Source: F1-60-MAGs104 sp964355975
Lineage (GTDB): Bacteria > Planctomycetota > Phycisphaerae > Phycisphaerales > SM1A02
Direction: 5' to 3'
Assembly (NCBI GenBank): GCA_964355975.1
Contig: CAYHFW010000020.1
Coordinates: 1-42,462 of the forward strand
Length of the DNA: 42,462 bases
A model generated the notes under the pieces. It worked only from the letters and a program-made list of their open reading frames with translations, was not told where the DNA came from and did no database searches. Of the stretch, positions 1-8,400 are shown one piece after another (the stretch's first letter is position 1; the number at the start of each line of letters is the position of its first letter). A program made the translations under genes and the position numbers.

Positions 1-77
1 AGCCCTCGCCGAGCTGCGCAGACTTGCTCGGCTCGGGAACTCGCGCGAGCGAAGACTCCGCCGCGCGGACGCAAGCG
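1..77. repeat. Dispersed intergenic repeat, module 2, copy 1
   Basis: This 77-nt stretch aligns without gaps to 19437-19513, with 71 of 77 positions identical (differences at window positions 31, 56 and 65-68). It holds a self-complementary core, CTCGCGCGAG, at 41-50. It lies beyond the 3' end of the dioxygenase gene and shows no coding potential. The same core with its flanks recurs at 194-245. Two near-identical copies 19 kb apart in non-coding DNA indicate a dispersed repeat family. Its function is unknown. Confidence 0.8.
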
Positions 78-88
78 CATTTCCTCCG

Positions 89-104
89 CAGGGCGACGGC
101 CCTG
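89..104. other. Small hairpin inside the repeat block
   Basis: CAGGGC and GCCCTG form a perfect 6-bp stem around the loop GACG. It lies between repeat modules downstream of the dioxygenase gene. With no adjacent T-run on either strand it is not a typical intrinsic terminator. It may simply be part of the repeat unit. Confidence 0.35.
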
Positions 105-132
105 GCGAGTTTGCAAGCCGAGCCGGAGTCTT

Positions 133-169
133 CGTAGGCGAGGCGCAGCATGTTTGAGTCCAGGGTCGT
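133..169. repeat. Dispersed intergenic repeat, module 1, left copy
   Basis: These 37 nt are an exact reverse complement of 42422-42458 at the other end of the window. Similarity continues more weakly on both sides. Directly after it, 170-185 forms a small perfect hairpin (TGACCT, loop GCGG, AGGTCA). The unit lies in non-coding DNA between module-2 copies at 1-77 and 194-245, so this left end is a composite of repeat units. Confidence 0.85.
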
Positions 170-193
170 TGACCTGCGGAGGTCACCGTTGTT

Positions 194-245
194 GGCTCGG
201 CTCGGGAACTCGCGCGAGCAGAGATTCTGCCGCGCCGACGCAATC
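194..245. repeat. Dispersed intergenic repeat, partial module 2
   Basis: This stretch repeats the central part of the 77-nt module found at 1-77 and 19437-19513: the GGCTCGGGAACTCGCGCGAGC core followed by a diverged GA-rich and CCGC tail. It is in the same orientation as 1-77. It ends just before the stop codon of the dioxygenase gene on the opposite strand, so it forms the immediate 3' flank of that gene. Confidence 0.7.
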
Positions 246-255
246 TCAGCGTTGA

Positions 256-1038
256 CTAGATGCGGTCGCGAATCGACCACAGGTCAGTGAACAGTGGGGT
301 GAACAGCGTTGCGCGCAAGTAGGCCGCGCCGGGCGATCCGCCGGTTCCCATGCGCGCGCCGATGGTGCGCTCAACCATCTTGACGTGGCGGTATCTCCAC
401 TCTTGAATTCCCTCGTCGAGGTCAACGAGCAGTTCACAGAGCATGCGATCGCTCGGATGGTTGTGATAGATGTCGAGAAGAGTCTCTTGCAACTGCGGGT
501 CGCTCTCAGGAAGCGCTTGCAATGGCGCCGCGAGCAGCGCAGCCGGAACTGCATGACCGCCGCTCGCGAGGCGGCGCAGAAAGGACTGCCAAAGAGTGAA
601 TTCGGTGAGTCCCTGCGCGAGTGCGATCCGCTCAGCGCTTCCTTCGGGATAGCGCTCAAGCGCCGCCGCCTTGCGGTTGCCAAGGATGAACTCAAAGATG
701 CGAAACTGTGCCGACTGAAAGCCGCTCGCATTCGAGAGCAACGAACGAAACGAGAGAAACGAAACGGGACTCATCGTCTCGAGCACATCGATCTGCCCAA
801 CCATGGTCTTGAGAATCGTCAGCATGCGCTTGAGTGTCGAGAGTGCGGTGGGGTCGTCGCCAGATTCGAGCGCTCGTTGCAGAAAACGCGCCTCGTGAAT
901 CTGCTGCTTGAACCAGAGTTCGTAGACCTGATGAATAATGATGAAGAGCGTCTCGTCGTGATCTTTGCCACCCGAGAGTGGATGTTGCAGGTCGAGCAGT
1001 TGTGGAACGCGCAGGTATTGGCCGTACGTCATCGTCAT
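256..1038 (-). CDS. kynA: Tryptophan 2,3-dioxygenase
   Basis: Haem dioxygenase that opens the indole ring of L-tryptophan to N-formylkynurenine, the first step of the kynurenine route; cytoplasmic. The 260-residue protein carries the family's distal-haem segment with His36 (FIIIHQVYELWFKQ), the conserved SGFQS-QFR-EF segment around residues 105-117, and the proximal haem histidine near residue 218 (WRYRHVKMVERTIG). A longer reading to 1080 would overlap the ABC exporter gene. I chose the ATG at 1038 because a TATCCT box ends 7 nt before it, as for other genes here, so it probably has its own promoter inside the end of the exporter gene. No kynureninase or formamidase gene is nearby. The family call is very secure; the start is a judgement. 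Confidence 0.93.
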   Translation of the reverse strand: MTMTYGQYLRVPQLLDLQHPLSGGKDHDETLFIIIHQVYELWFKQQIHEARFLQRALESGDDPTALSTLKRMLTILKTMVGQIDVLETMSPVSFLSFRSLLSNASGFQSAQFRIFEFILGNRKAAALERYPEGSAERIALAQGLTEFTLWQSFLRRLASGGHAVPAALLAAPLQALPESDPQLQETLLDIYHNHPSDRMLCELLVDLDEGIQEWRYRHVKMVERTIGARMGTGGSPGAAYLRATLFTPLFTDLWSIRDRI

Positions 1039-1045
1039 GGCGGCG

Positions 1046-1051
1046 AGGATA
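1046..1051 (-). promoter_or_regulatory. Putative -10 box of the dioxygenase gene (leaderless)
   Basis: TATCCT on the minus strand, followed by 7 nt and then the ATG at 1038. It matches the TANNNT-N6/7-ATG pattern seen upstream of many genes here. It sits just upstream of the ABC gene's stop codon, so it could give the dioxygenase independent transcription. Confidence 0.45.
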
Positions 1052-1066
1052 GGGTTCGCCGAGAAT

Positions 1067-3013
1067 TCAGTGCGCCACAACAGGCGTGGGGATCGCCGTC
1101 TGCATCAACACCATCTGGCGATACTTCTCGCTCGACTCCATCAAGTCGACGTGTGTTCCAGCGGCGGTGATCGATCCCTGCTCGAGTACGAGAATGAGGT
1201 CTGCGTGTTGAATGGTGCTCAGGCGGTGTGCGATGACGAAGGTTGTGCGATCCTTCACAAGTGTCAGGAGCGCGGACTGAATCAGCCGTTCGCTCTGCGA
1301 GTCAAGGCTGCTGGTGGCCTCGTCAAGAATCAGAATGCGCGGATCAGCGAGAAGCGCGCGTGCAATGGCAAGCCGTTGTCGTTGGCCACCCGAGAGGCGC
1401 ACTCCACGCTCGCCGATATGTGTCTCAAGAGCCGTCGGAAGTTGATCGATGAATTCGCTCGCATTGGCAAGGTCAGCGGCGCGGCGCACACTTGCGTCTG
1501 AGGCATCGCGGTCGCCGTAACGAATGTTGTCGGCGATGGTTCCATCGAAGAGAAAGACATCTTGCTCGACGATTCCGAGTCCACATCGCCATGAGTCGAG
1601 TGTGATGTCGCGCAGGTTGCGGCCATCCATTTCGATCGATCCAGAAGTCGCATCGAAGAAGCGCGCGATGAGATTGCAGAGTGTTGTCTTTCCACTTCCA
1701 GACGGACCCACGAGCGCAATCGTCTGACCAGCGCGAGCGGTCAGCGAAATGTTGTGCAAGACATCGCGTGCAGCGCCTGGATAGCGGTAGCAGACATCGC
1801 GCAAACAAATGTCGCCGTGGATGGCGCTCTTTTCGAGTCGCACTGCGCTAGGGCGATCAGGCATCTCGCGCGGCTCATTCAAGAGGTCAAGAATGCGGTC
1901 GAGTCCGGCAAGATTTGTTTGGAACGCAGTCGCGCTCGACGCGAGCACTTGAATGGGAATCAACAACATCATCACATAGGTCAGAAAGAGCACGAGATCG
2001 CCTGGCGTCAGTGTTCCGCGCAGAACTTGCGTGCCTCCATACCAGAGCAGCGCTGCCGAAGCGATTGGAATGAAGAGCGCCCATGCAAGATCGATCCCGC
2101 GCGACCACCACCAGACGAGCAATTCTTGGCGCGACATGAGGTGCGTGCCTTCGGTGTATCGCAGCGCCTCTGTGCGCGCACGTGCGAAACCACGCACGAC
2201 GCGCATGCCACCAAAAACTTCGGTTGCATGGGCATCAATCGAATCGCGGGTGACTTTGATGTCGCGGTACATCGGACGAATGCGTCCGATCCATGTGCGA
2301 TGAGTGACCACGATGACCGGAAGCAGCAGCAGTGCACCGATCAGCAATCGCCAATCGGTTGCCGCAAGCACCGCGAGACTGCCGAGCAATTGGATGACTG
2401 CCCGCCACGGGTTGTAGAGCATGCTGAAGACGAGGTCTCCGACTCCACCCGCATCTTCGCGCAATGTCGCAACGAAGCCTCCTGTGCGCATCGACTGGAT
2501 GCGCGCGAGTGGCAATCGCATCGCCTGTGAAAAGACGAGTCGTCGCACGCGATTCTGCACACGTTTGACTGTGCGCGTGGCGAGCCACCGTCCAAAGAGG
2601 CCAAACATGACGGCGACACATGAGAGAGTGACGATTCCAATCGCAAGCGCCATCAACAGGCCGCTTGGTGAACTGAGTGTCGCAGTGGAAAGGGGAAGCC
2701 ACCGGGTCACACGCTCAGGAAGCGGAAGGCCCGAGAAGACATTGTCAATGGCAATCTTGGTCGCTGCGGGCGGCAACAACTCGAGTGTCGCGGCGACTGA
2801 TGCGCACAAGAGCGCGGTGACAACCGCACGCGTGTCGGTGCGCACGAACCGCGCGAACGCCTTCAAGAGAAGCACAATCGAGCGCGACCGTCGCGCGCTG
2901 ACTTCGGTGCCGTGGCGTGTGACGAGCGTCTTCTCGGTGCGGCTCTTGCTGCGCCGCAGTGCGGAGTCGGTTTGGTATTGCGCGTAGCGCTTTCGACTCG
3001 ACCAAGAGGGCAT
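1067..3013 (-). CDS. ABC exporter, fused permease and ATPase (MsbA-like)
   Basis: Half-size ABC exporter of 648 residues, expected to work as a homodimer in the inner membrane, exporting lipid or hydrophobic compounds; the substrate cannot be told from sequence. After a basic 50-residue N-terminus come hydrophobic segments of a six-helix permease domain (about 60-370). The ATPase domain has Walker A GPSGSGKTTL with Lys442, the signature LSGGQRQRLAIARALL, Walker B ILILDEATSSLD and the H-loop IAHRLST. The start at 3013 is supported by a TACCAT box 6 nt before it. The gene is divergent from the secreted nuclease-fold gene at 3072. It ends upstream of the tryptophan dioxygenase gene, which may have its own promoter. 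Confidence 0.9.
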   Translation of the reverse strand: MPSWSSRKRYAQYQTDSALRRSKSRTEKTLVTRHGTEVSARRSRSIVLLLKAFARFVRTDTRAVVTALLCASVAATLELLPPAATKIAIDNVFSGLPLPERVTRWLPLSTATLSSPSGLLMALAIGIVTLSCVAVMFGLFGRWLATRTVKRVQNRVRRLVFSQAMRLPLARIQSMRTGGFVATLREDAGGVGDLVFSMLYNPWRAVIQLLGSLAVLAATDWRLLIGALLLLPVIVVTHRTWIGRIRPMYRDIKVTRDSIDAHATEVFGGMRVVRGFARARTEALRYTEGTHLMSRQELLVWWWSRGIDLAWALFIPIASAALLWYGGTQVLRGTLTPGDLVLFLTYVMMLLIPIQVLASSATAFQTNLAGLDRILDLLNEPREMPDRPSAVRLEKSAIHGDICLRDVCYRYPGAARDVLHNISLTARAGQTIALVGPSGSGKTTLCNLIARFFDATSGSIEMDGRNLRDITLDSWRCGLGIVEQDVFLFDGTIADNIRYGDRDASDASVRRAADLANASEFIDQLPTALETHIGERGVRLSGGQRQRLAIARALLADPRILILDEATSSLDSQSERLIQSALLTLVKDRTTFVIAHRLSTIQHADLILVLEQGSITAAGTHVDLMESSEKYRQMVLMQTAIPTPVVAH

Positions 3014-3019
3014 TGTTCG

Positions 3020-3025
3020 ATGGTA
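3020..3025 (-). promoter_or_regulatory. Putative -10 box of the ABC exporter gene (leaderless)
   Basis: TACCAT on the minus strand lies exactly 6 nt before the ATG at 3013, with no Shine-Dalgarno sequence between. It faces the + box at 3060-3065 in the 58-bp divergent gap. Confidence 0.5.
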
Positions 3026-3059
3026 GGGGGCAGCGCGCGAGCAGCGTGGCGCATGCCGT

Positions 3060-3065
3060 TACTAT
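3060..3065 (+). promoter_or_regulatory. Putative -10 box of the secreted nuclease-fold gene (leaderless)
   Basis: TACTAT followed by 6 nt and the ATG at 3072. This spacing places the transcription start at or next to the start codon, so the message would be leaderless. Confidence 0.55.
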
Positions 3066-3071
3066 CAGTTC

Positions 3072-4286
3072 ATGTTCACACTCAAGCGATTGTCACTCAC
3101 CGCAGCCGCTCTGTCGGTTGCATTCTCTCTCGCGGCCGCGCAGTCGACGGTGTCGAGCGCCCCAGCGTCTGCGCAAGGTGAAACGAAGACCTCGCCAGCG
3201 CAGAAGGCTGCGAAGCCAAAGCGCGGCCCTGGTCTGCGATTCGGCATCGAGCAGCCTCCAAAGAAGAGTCGCGCGATTCGGCTCGCTGCGTACAACTTGC
3301 AGAACCTCTTCGACCATGTGGACGATGCAACGCTCGACAACAAGTGGGAAGAAGAGAAATTGCGCGTCACGGACGATCGTGCCAAGGCGCTCGCGAAGGC
3401 GATTCACGCGCTCGACGCAGATGTGCTGGTGCTCGAAGAAATCGAGTCGAAAGAGGCGCTTCTGTGGTTTCGTGACACCTACCTGAAGGACATGGATTAC
3501 AAGTTCGTCGAGAGCCTCGACGCGGGGTATTACCGAGGCGTTGAGCAGTCGGTGATATCGCGGTTTCCACTCAAGAATGCGCGTGTGTTTCTGGATGCCA
3601 AACTCACGTCATCCGAATCACCGCCAGCGGCAGCGAAAGAGGAGGGTGCTGCAGGTTCAGGCAGTTCAACTCCCAACGATCCAACAAAGTTTCAGCGCAG
3701 TCCACTCGCAGTCGATGTCGAGTTTCCAGGCGGATATGAGTTGACGATCTACGCAATTCATCACAAGGCGGGTGGCAAGGCATTCGAAGACCATCGCGGA
3801 GCAGAAGCGGCGAAGATTGTCGAGTTGATTCAGGCAGATCTCGCGAAGAACCCTGCGCGCAATCTCGTGCTGCTGGGCGATTTCAACTCGACCCCGAGTT
3901 CAGATGTGCTCAAGCTCTACAAGTCTGCCGGATTGGTGAATGGATACGACTCGCGCCCCGAGGCGGACAAGGTGAAAGAGAAGGATCGTTCACTTCCAGA
4001 CGCACAACGCGACGCGCTGCGCGAGAAATACACAACCCACGAATCGGGACGGCCGATCGACTACATCATGTGTTCGTCGGGATTCGCAGCAGAAGTTGTT
4101 CCAGGATCATTCTTCATCATGTCGACACTGCATCCTGGCGATGCGTATGACTGGAAGACTGATGCGCCGCCTTCGGGCTACGCGAGCGATCACTATCCAA
4201 TCGCCATCGAGTTCATTCCAAAGGATGCCGATCCAGTGAAGCCAGCGCCGGTCAAGCCTGCGCCAGCAAGCGCATCGCCTCGTTGA
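3072..4286 (+). CDS. Secreted endonuclease/exonuclease/phosphatase-family protein
   Basis: 404 residues beginning with a signal peptide (basic start, hydrophobic core, AAAQS cleavage region near residue 24), so probably exported. The mature part has the metal-dependent phosphodiesterase fold shared by DNase I and sphingomyelinases: YNLQNLFD near 75, an acidic LEEIESKEAL segment, GDFN with Asp270 and Asn272, and the catalytic SDHYP with Asp373-His374. The substrate could be nucleic acid, phospholipid or another phosphodiester and is not decided by sequence. An Ala/Gly/Ser-rich insert lies around 180-205 and a Pro/Ala-rich tail ends the protein. Its last 35 nt overlap the 3' end of trpB on the other strand. 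Confidence 0.85.
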   Translation: MFTLKRLSLTAAALSVAFSLAAAQSTVSSAPASAQGETKTSPAQKAAKPKRGPGLRFGIEQPPKKSRAIRLAAYNLQNLFDHVDDATLDNKWEEEKLRVTDDRAKALAKAIHALDADVLVLEEIESKEALLWFRDTYLKDMDYKFVESLDAGYYRGVEQSVISRFPLKNARVFLDAKLTSSESPPAAAKEEGAAGSGSSTPNDPTKFQRSPLAVDVEFPGGYELTIYAIHHKAGGKAFEDHRGAEAAKIVELIQADLAKNPARNLVLLGDFNSTPSSDVLKLYKSAGLVNGYDSRPEADKVKEKDRSLPDAQRDALREKYTTHESGRPIDYIMCSSGFAAEVVPGSFFIMSTLHPGDAYDWKTDAPPSGYASDHYPIAIEFIPKDADPVKPAPVKPAPASASPR

Positions 4287-5451
4287 CATCTTTGTCGCCG
4301 CGGCCAGAGACATTGATCACGACGAGCGAAGTGCTCGGAAGTGTGCGGGCGATTTCAACGGCGCGCCAAACTGCGTGCGACGTTTCAAGCGCGGGAATGA
4401 TGCCCTCTTGTTGCGCGAGCAACTGAAAGCCTTCGAGTGCCTGCGCGTCGGTGACGGCGCAATACTGCACGCGCCCCGCATCGCGCCAATATGAGTGTTC
4501 TGGGCCGACTCCTGGATAGTCGAGTCCCGCGCTGCACGAATGCACATCAGCGGTCTGTCCATCTGCGTTCTGCAAGACGTACGAGTACGCGCCATGTAAG
4601 ACACCAGGGGCACCCAGCGAAAGGGGTGCCGCGTGATCGCCAGCAGCAGGGCCGCGTCCGCCCGCTTCGACGCCAACAAGTTTGACTGTGCGGTCATTGA
4701 TGAAGGGGGCGAAGATTCCTGCGGCATTCGAGCCACCGCCGACGCATGCGACGATGACATCGGGCAGCACTCCAAACTGCGCCAACGATTGCGCTCGGCA
4801 CTCGCGTCCGATCACGCTCTGAAAGTCGCGCACGATCGTCGGAAAGGGGTGCGGACCGACAACGCTTCCCAAGATGTAATGGGTGTCGCCGACCGAACCC
4901 ATCCAATCGCGCATCGCTTCGTTGGTCGCATCTTTGAGTGTGCGCGATCCTGAAGTCACTTCGATCACGCGCGCGCCCAGCAATTTCATTCGGAAGACAT
5001 TGAGTGATTGGCGGCGCACATCTTCAGACCCCATGTAGACCTCACACGGGATTCCAAAGTGCGCGCATGCGGTCGCCGTCGCAACGCCGTGCTGTCCAGC
5101 GCCAGTTTCGGCGATGACGCGCTTCTTGTTCATGCGCCGAGCGAGCAATCCTTGCCCCATCGTGTTGTTGATCTTGTGCGCTCCAGTGTGCGCCAAATCC
5201 TCGCGTTTGAGCGCGATTTGTGCCCCACCCGCAAACTTCGTGAGACGATCGGCGCGTGTGAGCGGTGTCGCGCGGCCGACAAAGTGTTCGAGCAGCGAGT
5301 CGAGTTCACTTTGAAATGCTGCGTCGGCGCGCGCGGCGATGTATGCGCGTTCAAGTTCATCAAGTGCGCCAACGAGAGTCTCGGGAACGTACCGCCCACC
5401 AAACACTCCGAACCGATCAGGAAGGCGTGCGGACAGTGGCGCAGTTGTCAT
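4252..5451 (-). CDS. trpB: Tryptophan synthase beta chain
   Basis: PLP enzyme joining indole and L-serine to L-tryptophan, normally as an alpha2-beta2 complex with TrpA. The 399 residues equal the usual length. PLP lysine is Lys93 in HTGAHKINN and the phosphate cup is GGGSNAAGIF; the N-terminal GRYVPETL is typical. The ATG at 5451 overlaps the stop of pssA as ATGA, implying translational coupling. A longer reading to 5586 adds unrelated residues. No trpA or other trp gene is in view: trpB closes an envelope-lipid operon, an unusual setting. The 3' end overlaps the convergent gene at 3072-4286. The sequence looks like the main TrpB1 type. Confidence 0.95.
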   Translation of the reverse strand: MTTAPLSARLPDRFGVFGGRYVPETLVGALDELERAYIAARADAAFQSELDSLLEHFVGRATPLTRADRLTKFAGGAQIALKREDLAHTGAHKINNTMGQGLLARRMNKKRVIAETGAGQHGVATATACAHFGIPCEVYMGSEDVRRQSLNVFRMKLLGARVIEVTSGSRTLKDATNEAMRDWMGSVGDTHYILGSVVGPHPFPTIVRDFQSVIGRECRAQSLAQFGVLPDVIVACVGGGSNAAGIFAPFINDRTVKLVGVEAGGRGPAAGDHAAPLSLGAPGVLHGAYSYVLQNADGQTADVHSCSAGLDYPGVGPEHSYWRDAGRVQYCAVTDAQALEGFQLLAQQEGIIPALETSHAVWRAVEIARTLPSTSLVVINVSGRGDKDVNEAMRLLAQA

Positions 5452-6347
5452 GAGTTCACTTTGCTGGTGCGGCGCAGCAGGCGCGCGAGCGATTGCACAG
5501 GGCCCGAGATTGCGTAGAGGGTGAAGCACACCGCGAGGGCGACCTGAAACCACCACACCGCAAAGACGATGGGCAACATCATCCACGCAACGAATGCGAA
5601 CGACTGACTCGAGCGTAAGTAGCGATTGACAATGTGCGCGTACCGCACGCGCGAGATCATCGCGGCAGAGACGAGCAAAGTGACGAGTGGAAGCAGCAGC
5701 GCAGACGTCCGTTCAAACCCGTCTGGTGGTGCCTCGTGAAAACGCACGACCGTCAGGTGTTGATGCAAGAGTGTGAGGCTCGCAACTGTGCCGCCCGCAC
5801 CAGGCGATGGCAGTCCACGAAAATATCGGTGGTCGACCTCGTCGACGCTTGTCGTCTCAGCGTTGAATCGCGCGAGGCGCAGTGCAGTGCAACAGATGTA
5901 AAACGCGGCGGCTCCCCAGATGATCTTTCCGTAGGCGCTATCTGCGTCTGGGCCGAGAATTCCGGTGTAATGCTCGGGTCCGCCGTAGTAGTAACTCACG
6001 AGTCGCAGCACCATGAATGCTGGGGCGACTCCGAAGGTCACCATGTCGGCCATCGAATCGAGCTGCGCGCCCAGTTCGCTCGCTGAGCGTGTCAGCCGCG
6101 CGGCGAAACCGTCGAGCCCATCGAACAGCATTCCAAGAAAGACCAGCGCGCCCGCAATCGTGAGCGTGCTCCATCCCATGATGTTGCTTGGGCCGATGGG
6201 TTTGCTCGCGTAGTGAATCGCTGCGAAGCCGCAGATGAGGTTGGCAAGAGTCAGGAGCGTTGGAATCACAGAAAGTCCCAGCATGCGCCTGCGGTGGCGC
6301 GTGGGCCGTGAATCATCGGTTGAAAATGGTGGAGTCGAAAGGGTCAC
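5448..6347 (-). CDS. pssA: CDP-diacylglycerol-serine O-phosphatidyltransferase
   Basis: Integral membrane enzyme making phosphatidylserine from CDP-diacylglycerol and serine, the first step to phosphatidylethanolamine. The full CDP-alcohol phosphotransferase signature, DGxxARx8Gx3Dx3D, is present (DGFAAR, then eight residues, GAQLD, SMAD), near residues 78-100. Several hydrophobic helices follow up to residue 290. Length is 299 residues from the GTG at 6347. A shorter start at the ATG at 6284 (MLGLSVIPTLLTLANLICGF, 278 residues) also fits, because the family's conserved N-terminus begins there. It follows the lipoprotein gene by 23 bp and overlaps trpB. No phosphatidylserine decarboxylase gene is adjacent. 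Confidence 0.9.
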   Translation of the reverse strand: MTLSTPPFSTDDSRPTRHRRRMLGLSVIPTLLTLANLICGFAAIHYASKPIGPSNIMGWSTLTIAGALVFLGMLFDGLDGFAARLTRSASELGAQLDSMADMVTFGVAPAFMVLRLVSYYYGGPEHYTGILGPDADSAYGKIIWGAAAFYICCTALRLARFNAETTSVDEVDHRYFRGLPSPGAGGTVASLTLLHQHLTVVRFHEAPPDGFERTSALLLPLVTLLVSAAMISRVRYAHIVNRYLRSSQSFAFVAWMMLPIVFAVWWFQVALAVCFTLYAISGPVQSLARLLRRTSKVNS

Positions 6348-6370
6348 GGTGGCTCGCTTGGCGGGTGAGT

Positions 6371-7330
6371 CTACGGCGCTTCGATTGGAAAGTGATGCGC
6401 TGGCAGCAGTGGGATGATCAGCACGAGCGGTCGCTGCGGAATCGGTTGCGACTCATCCGTGACCTGCGTGAGCAACAACTCGCCGAGCGTGCGCGGTGGT
6501 GCGACAGGGGGGCCGGCGCTCGGACCATGCGTGCTCGTTGCGCGCGCGCTCTTGGGTGCCATCCCAGTGAGGATCAGTGCATCCCCGCGCTCGAGTGATG
6601 CGAAGAGACCCGCCGAAGGAATTGGTTCACGCACCGTGGCCCGCGCACCAGGAACGCGACCACCTGGTGAAAACACGGGGAGAATCTCGATGTCTGACAC
6701 TGCCCCAGACTCGAGAGGCACGGTCCAACCGCGCAAAAGAAGTTGCAGCGATCCATCACTGAGACGTCGGCTCGATCCATTGACAACGGTTGCGAGCGAT
6801 CCGCGAATCGGCAGTGAAGTGAGCTGATGCCAGTCGGTCGCTTGCCCAAGCCACGCGCGAATGTTTGCGTAGGTTCCTCCGAGTTGCGCGAGCGCTTCTG
6901 GAATCGCATCGAGTTTCACTTGTGCAACGAGCAGCCCGTTGCTCGCAAGCTGTTTGAGTTTTGCTTGGTCAATCGCGGTCGGGGGGTGCTCTTGAAAAAA
7001 CGTTGCGATGACCGTTGGGTTGTCGAAGACTTGCCAGCGCACGACGGCGATGCCGTCGCTGCGGCCGTCGTCGATGGGAAGCGTGACACGCATGAGTGGA
7101 GAATTGCTGCTCGTCTCGTCTGCGGCGCCGTCGGTCGTGATTGGATCGCGCTCGGGACGCTCAGGGGGAGTGGGTGGGGGTGGCGACGGTGTTGACGATG
7201 GTGTCGTGGACTGAGTTGCCGAGTCAGGCTGACTCGCGCTGAGGGTTGGGTCGTCGATGGCGGTGGGGGTGCATCCAGCGAGCACGGCGAATCCCAATGA
7301 TGCGAAGATCACGCACGCGCGTCGAATCAT
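6371..7330 (-). CDS. Hypothetical proline-rich lipoprotein
   Basis: 319 residues of unknown function. A lipoprotein signal peptide ends in the lipobox LAGC at about residues 17-20, so the protein is probably lipid-anchored in the cell envelope. A low-complexity Ser/Thr/Pro linker (about 35-60) follows, then a globular part with no motif I recognise (for example LLVAQVKLDAIPEALAQLGG). It is translationally coupled to the LOG-family gene by a 4-bp ATGA overlap at 7327-7330 and precedes pssA by 23 bp. Its place between an AsmA-like protein and a phospholipid synthase suggests an envelope role, which is inference only. Confidence 0.75.
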   Translation of the reverse strand: MIRRACVIFASLGFAVLAGCTPTAIDDPTLSASQPDSATQSTTPSSTPSPPPPTPPERPERDPITTDGAADETSSNSPLMRVTLPIDDGRSDGIAVVRWQVFDNPTVIATFFQEHPPTAIDQAKLKQLASNGLLVAQVKLDAIPEALAQLGGTYANIRAWLGQATDWHQLTSLPIRGSLATVVNGSSRRLSDGSLQLLLRGWTVPLESGAVSDIEILPVFSPGGRVPGARATVREPIPSAGLFASLERGDALILTGMAPKSARATSTHGPSAGPPVAPPRTLGELLLTQVTDESQPIPQRPLVLIIPLLPAHHFPIEAP

Positions 7331-8400
7331 TGCTCATTAATCCGATCGATGAGTCGGCGCACGAGTCCGAAGTGTTTTCTGTTGTGGCGAAACCAGAGGC
7401 GGGGCGTTCCTGCGGCCGCATCATCGCCTTCAAACTCTGTCCCTTGCGAGAAGACGCCAGAGGCGAGAATCGCGGCGAATTCATGGTCAAACTCTGCACA
7501 TGCGCTCGCGCTCAGTGGTGCATCGAGTCGAATGACCAAGTGGTCATTGACGTAGCGACTCGACTGATAGCGTCGATAGAACCGAGTCACGACTTCGACC
7601 GCGTGGGCAGGGGATTCTGCAATGGTGTAGAGGCTCTCATCCTCAGGGCTGATCCATCCCGTCTCGTGCATCGCAGAGCGCACAAAGGTCTCCCACTTCT
7701 TCCAGTACCCAAGAGGAGCGCCCTGTGAATCGTGGCCTTCGACGAGCACGATTGGAACGATCGCATTGCGTCCGGTCTGCACGAGTGTGAGTGCTTCGAA
7801 AATCTCGTCTTGCGTTCCAAAGCCACCAGGGAAGGCGGCGACGGCGTCTGCGTTTCCCATGAACGCCAACTTTCGAGTGAAGAAGTATCGAAAGGTCAAC
7901 AACTTTGGGTCATTCGCAATCACAGGATTCGGTTTGTCTTCAAACGGAAGCCGAATCGAGAGTCCAAACGCTTGCTCTGGAGTTGGCCCTTCGATGCCTG
8001 CTTGCATGATTCCAGGACCCGCACCCGTGATTGTCATCCAGCCGCGCTCGGCGAGCACGCGAGAAAACTCAAACGCCGCGAGATAGTCGGGGTGTGTGCG
8101 CGGTGTTCGCGCGCTCCCAAAGACAGCGATCTTGCGCAGCGTGCGAAAGCGATTGAACATCGTGAAGCCTGCGCGCATCTCTCGAAATGCCTGGCGAACA
8201 AGGCGCAATTCGCCCGTCGTCAATTCATCGCCGTACAGGCTCAGCGCCGTCGCCACCATTTCTGAAATCAGAATCCTTCGCTTCGCGAGTTCAGAGTCGG
8301 TGAGATTCTCGGGCTGAACCAGAGCGACGATGCCATCAATCGCGGCGCGAATCTGGGGAGAGTGCGGGGGCGAGTGAGATGAACCCGGCTTGCGTTTCAT
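7327..8400 (-). CDS. LOG/TIGR00730-family Rossmann-fold protein
   Basis: 357 residues with the hallmarks of the cytokinin-riboside phosphoribohydrolase family (LOG, often mis-named lysine decarboxylase): GSARTP near 95, GAGPGIMQAGIEG, and the catalytic PGGFGTQDEIFE. Family members remove the ribose-phosphate from nucleoside monophosphates; the physiological substrate here is unknown. The protein is much longer than plant-type LOG proteins (about 200 residues), with an 85-residue helical N-terminal extension and a C-terminal extension. It overlaps its neighbours on both sides by ATGA (8397-8400 and 7327-7330), so it is locked into the operon. Confidence 0.85.
   Translation of the reverse strand: MKRKPGSSHSPPHSPQIRAAIDGIVALVQPENLTDSELAKRRILISEMVATALSLYGDELTTGELRLVRQAFREMRAGFTMFNRFRTLRKIAVFGSARTPRTHPDYLAAFEFSRVLAERGWMTITGAGPGIMQAGIEGPTPEQAFGLSIRLPFEDKPNPVIANDPKLLTFRYFFTRKLAFMGNADAVAAFPGGFGTQDEIFEALTLVQTGRNAIVPIVLVEGHDSQGAPLGYWKKWETFVRSAMHETGWISPEDESLYTIAESPAHAVEVVTRFYRRYQSSRYVNDHLVIRLDAPLSASACAEFDHEFAAILASGVFSQGTEFEGDDAAAGTPRLWFRHNRKHFGLVRRLIDRINEQ

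Noticed and set aside
385..1170. 261-codon plus-strand frame opposite the dioxygenase
   Set aside because: It is a shadow of the clearly identified minus-strand gene; no recognisable domain and atypical composition.
4287..5586. Longer trpB reading from 5586
   Set aside because: The extra 45 residues lie inside pssA and match no TrpB; the ATG at 5451 gives the usual length and an ATGA overlap.
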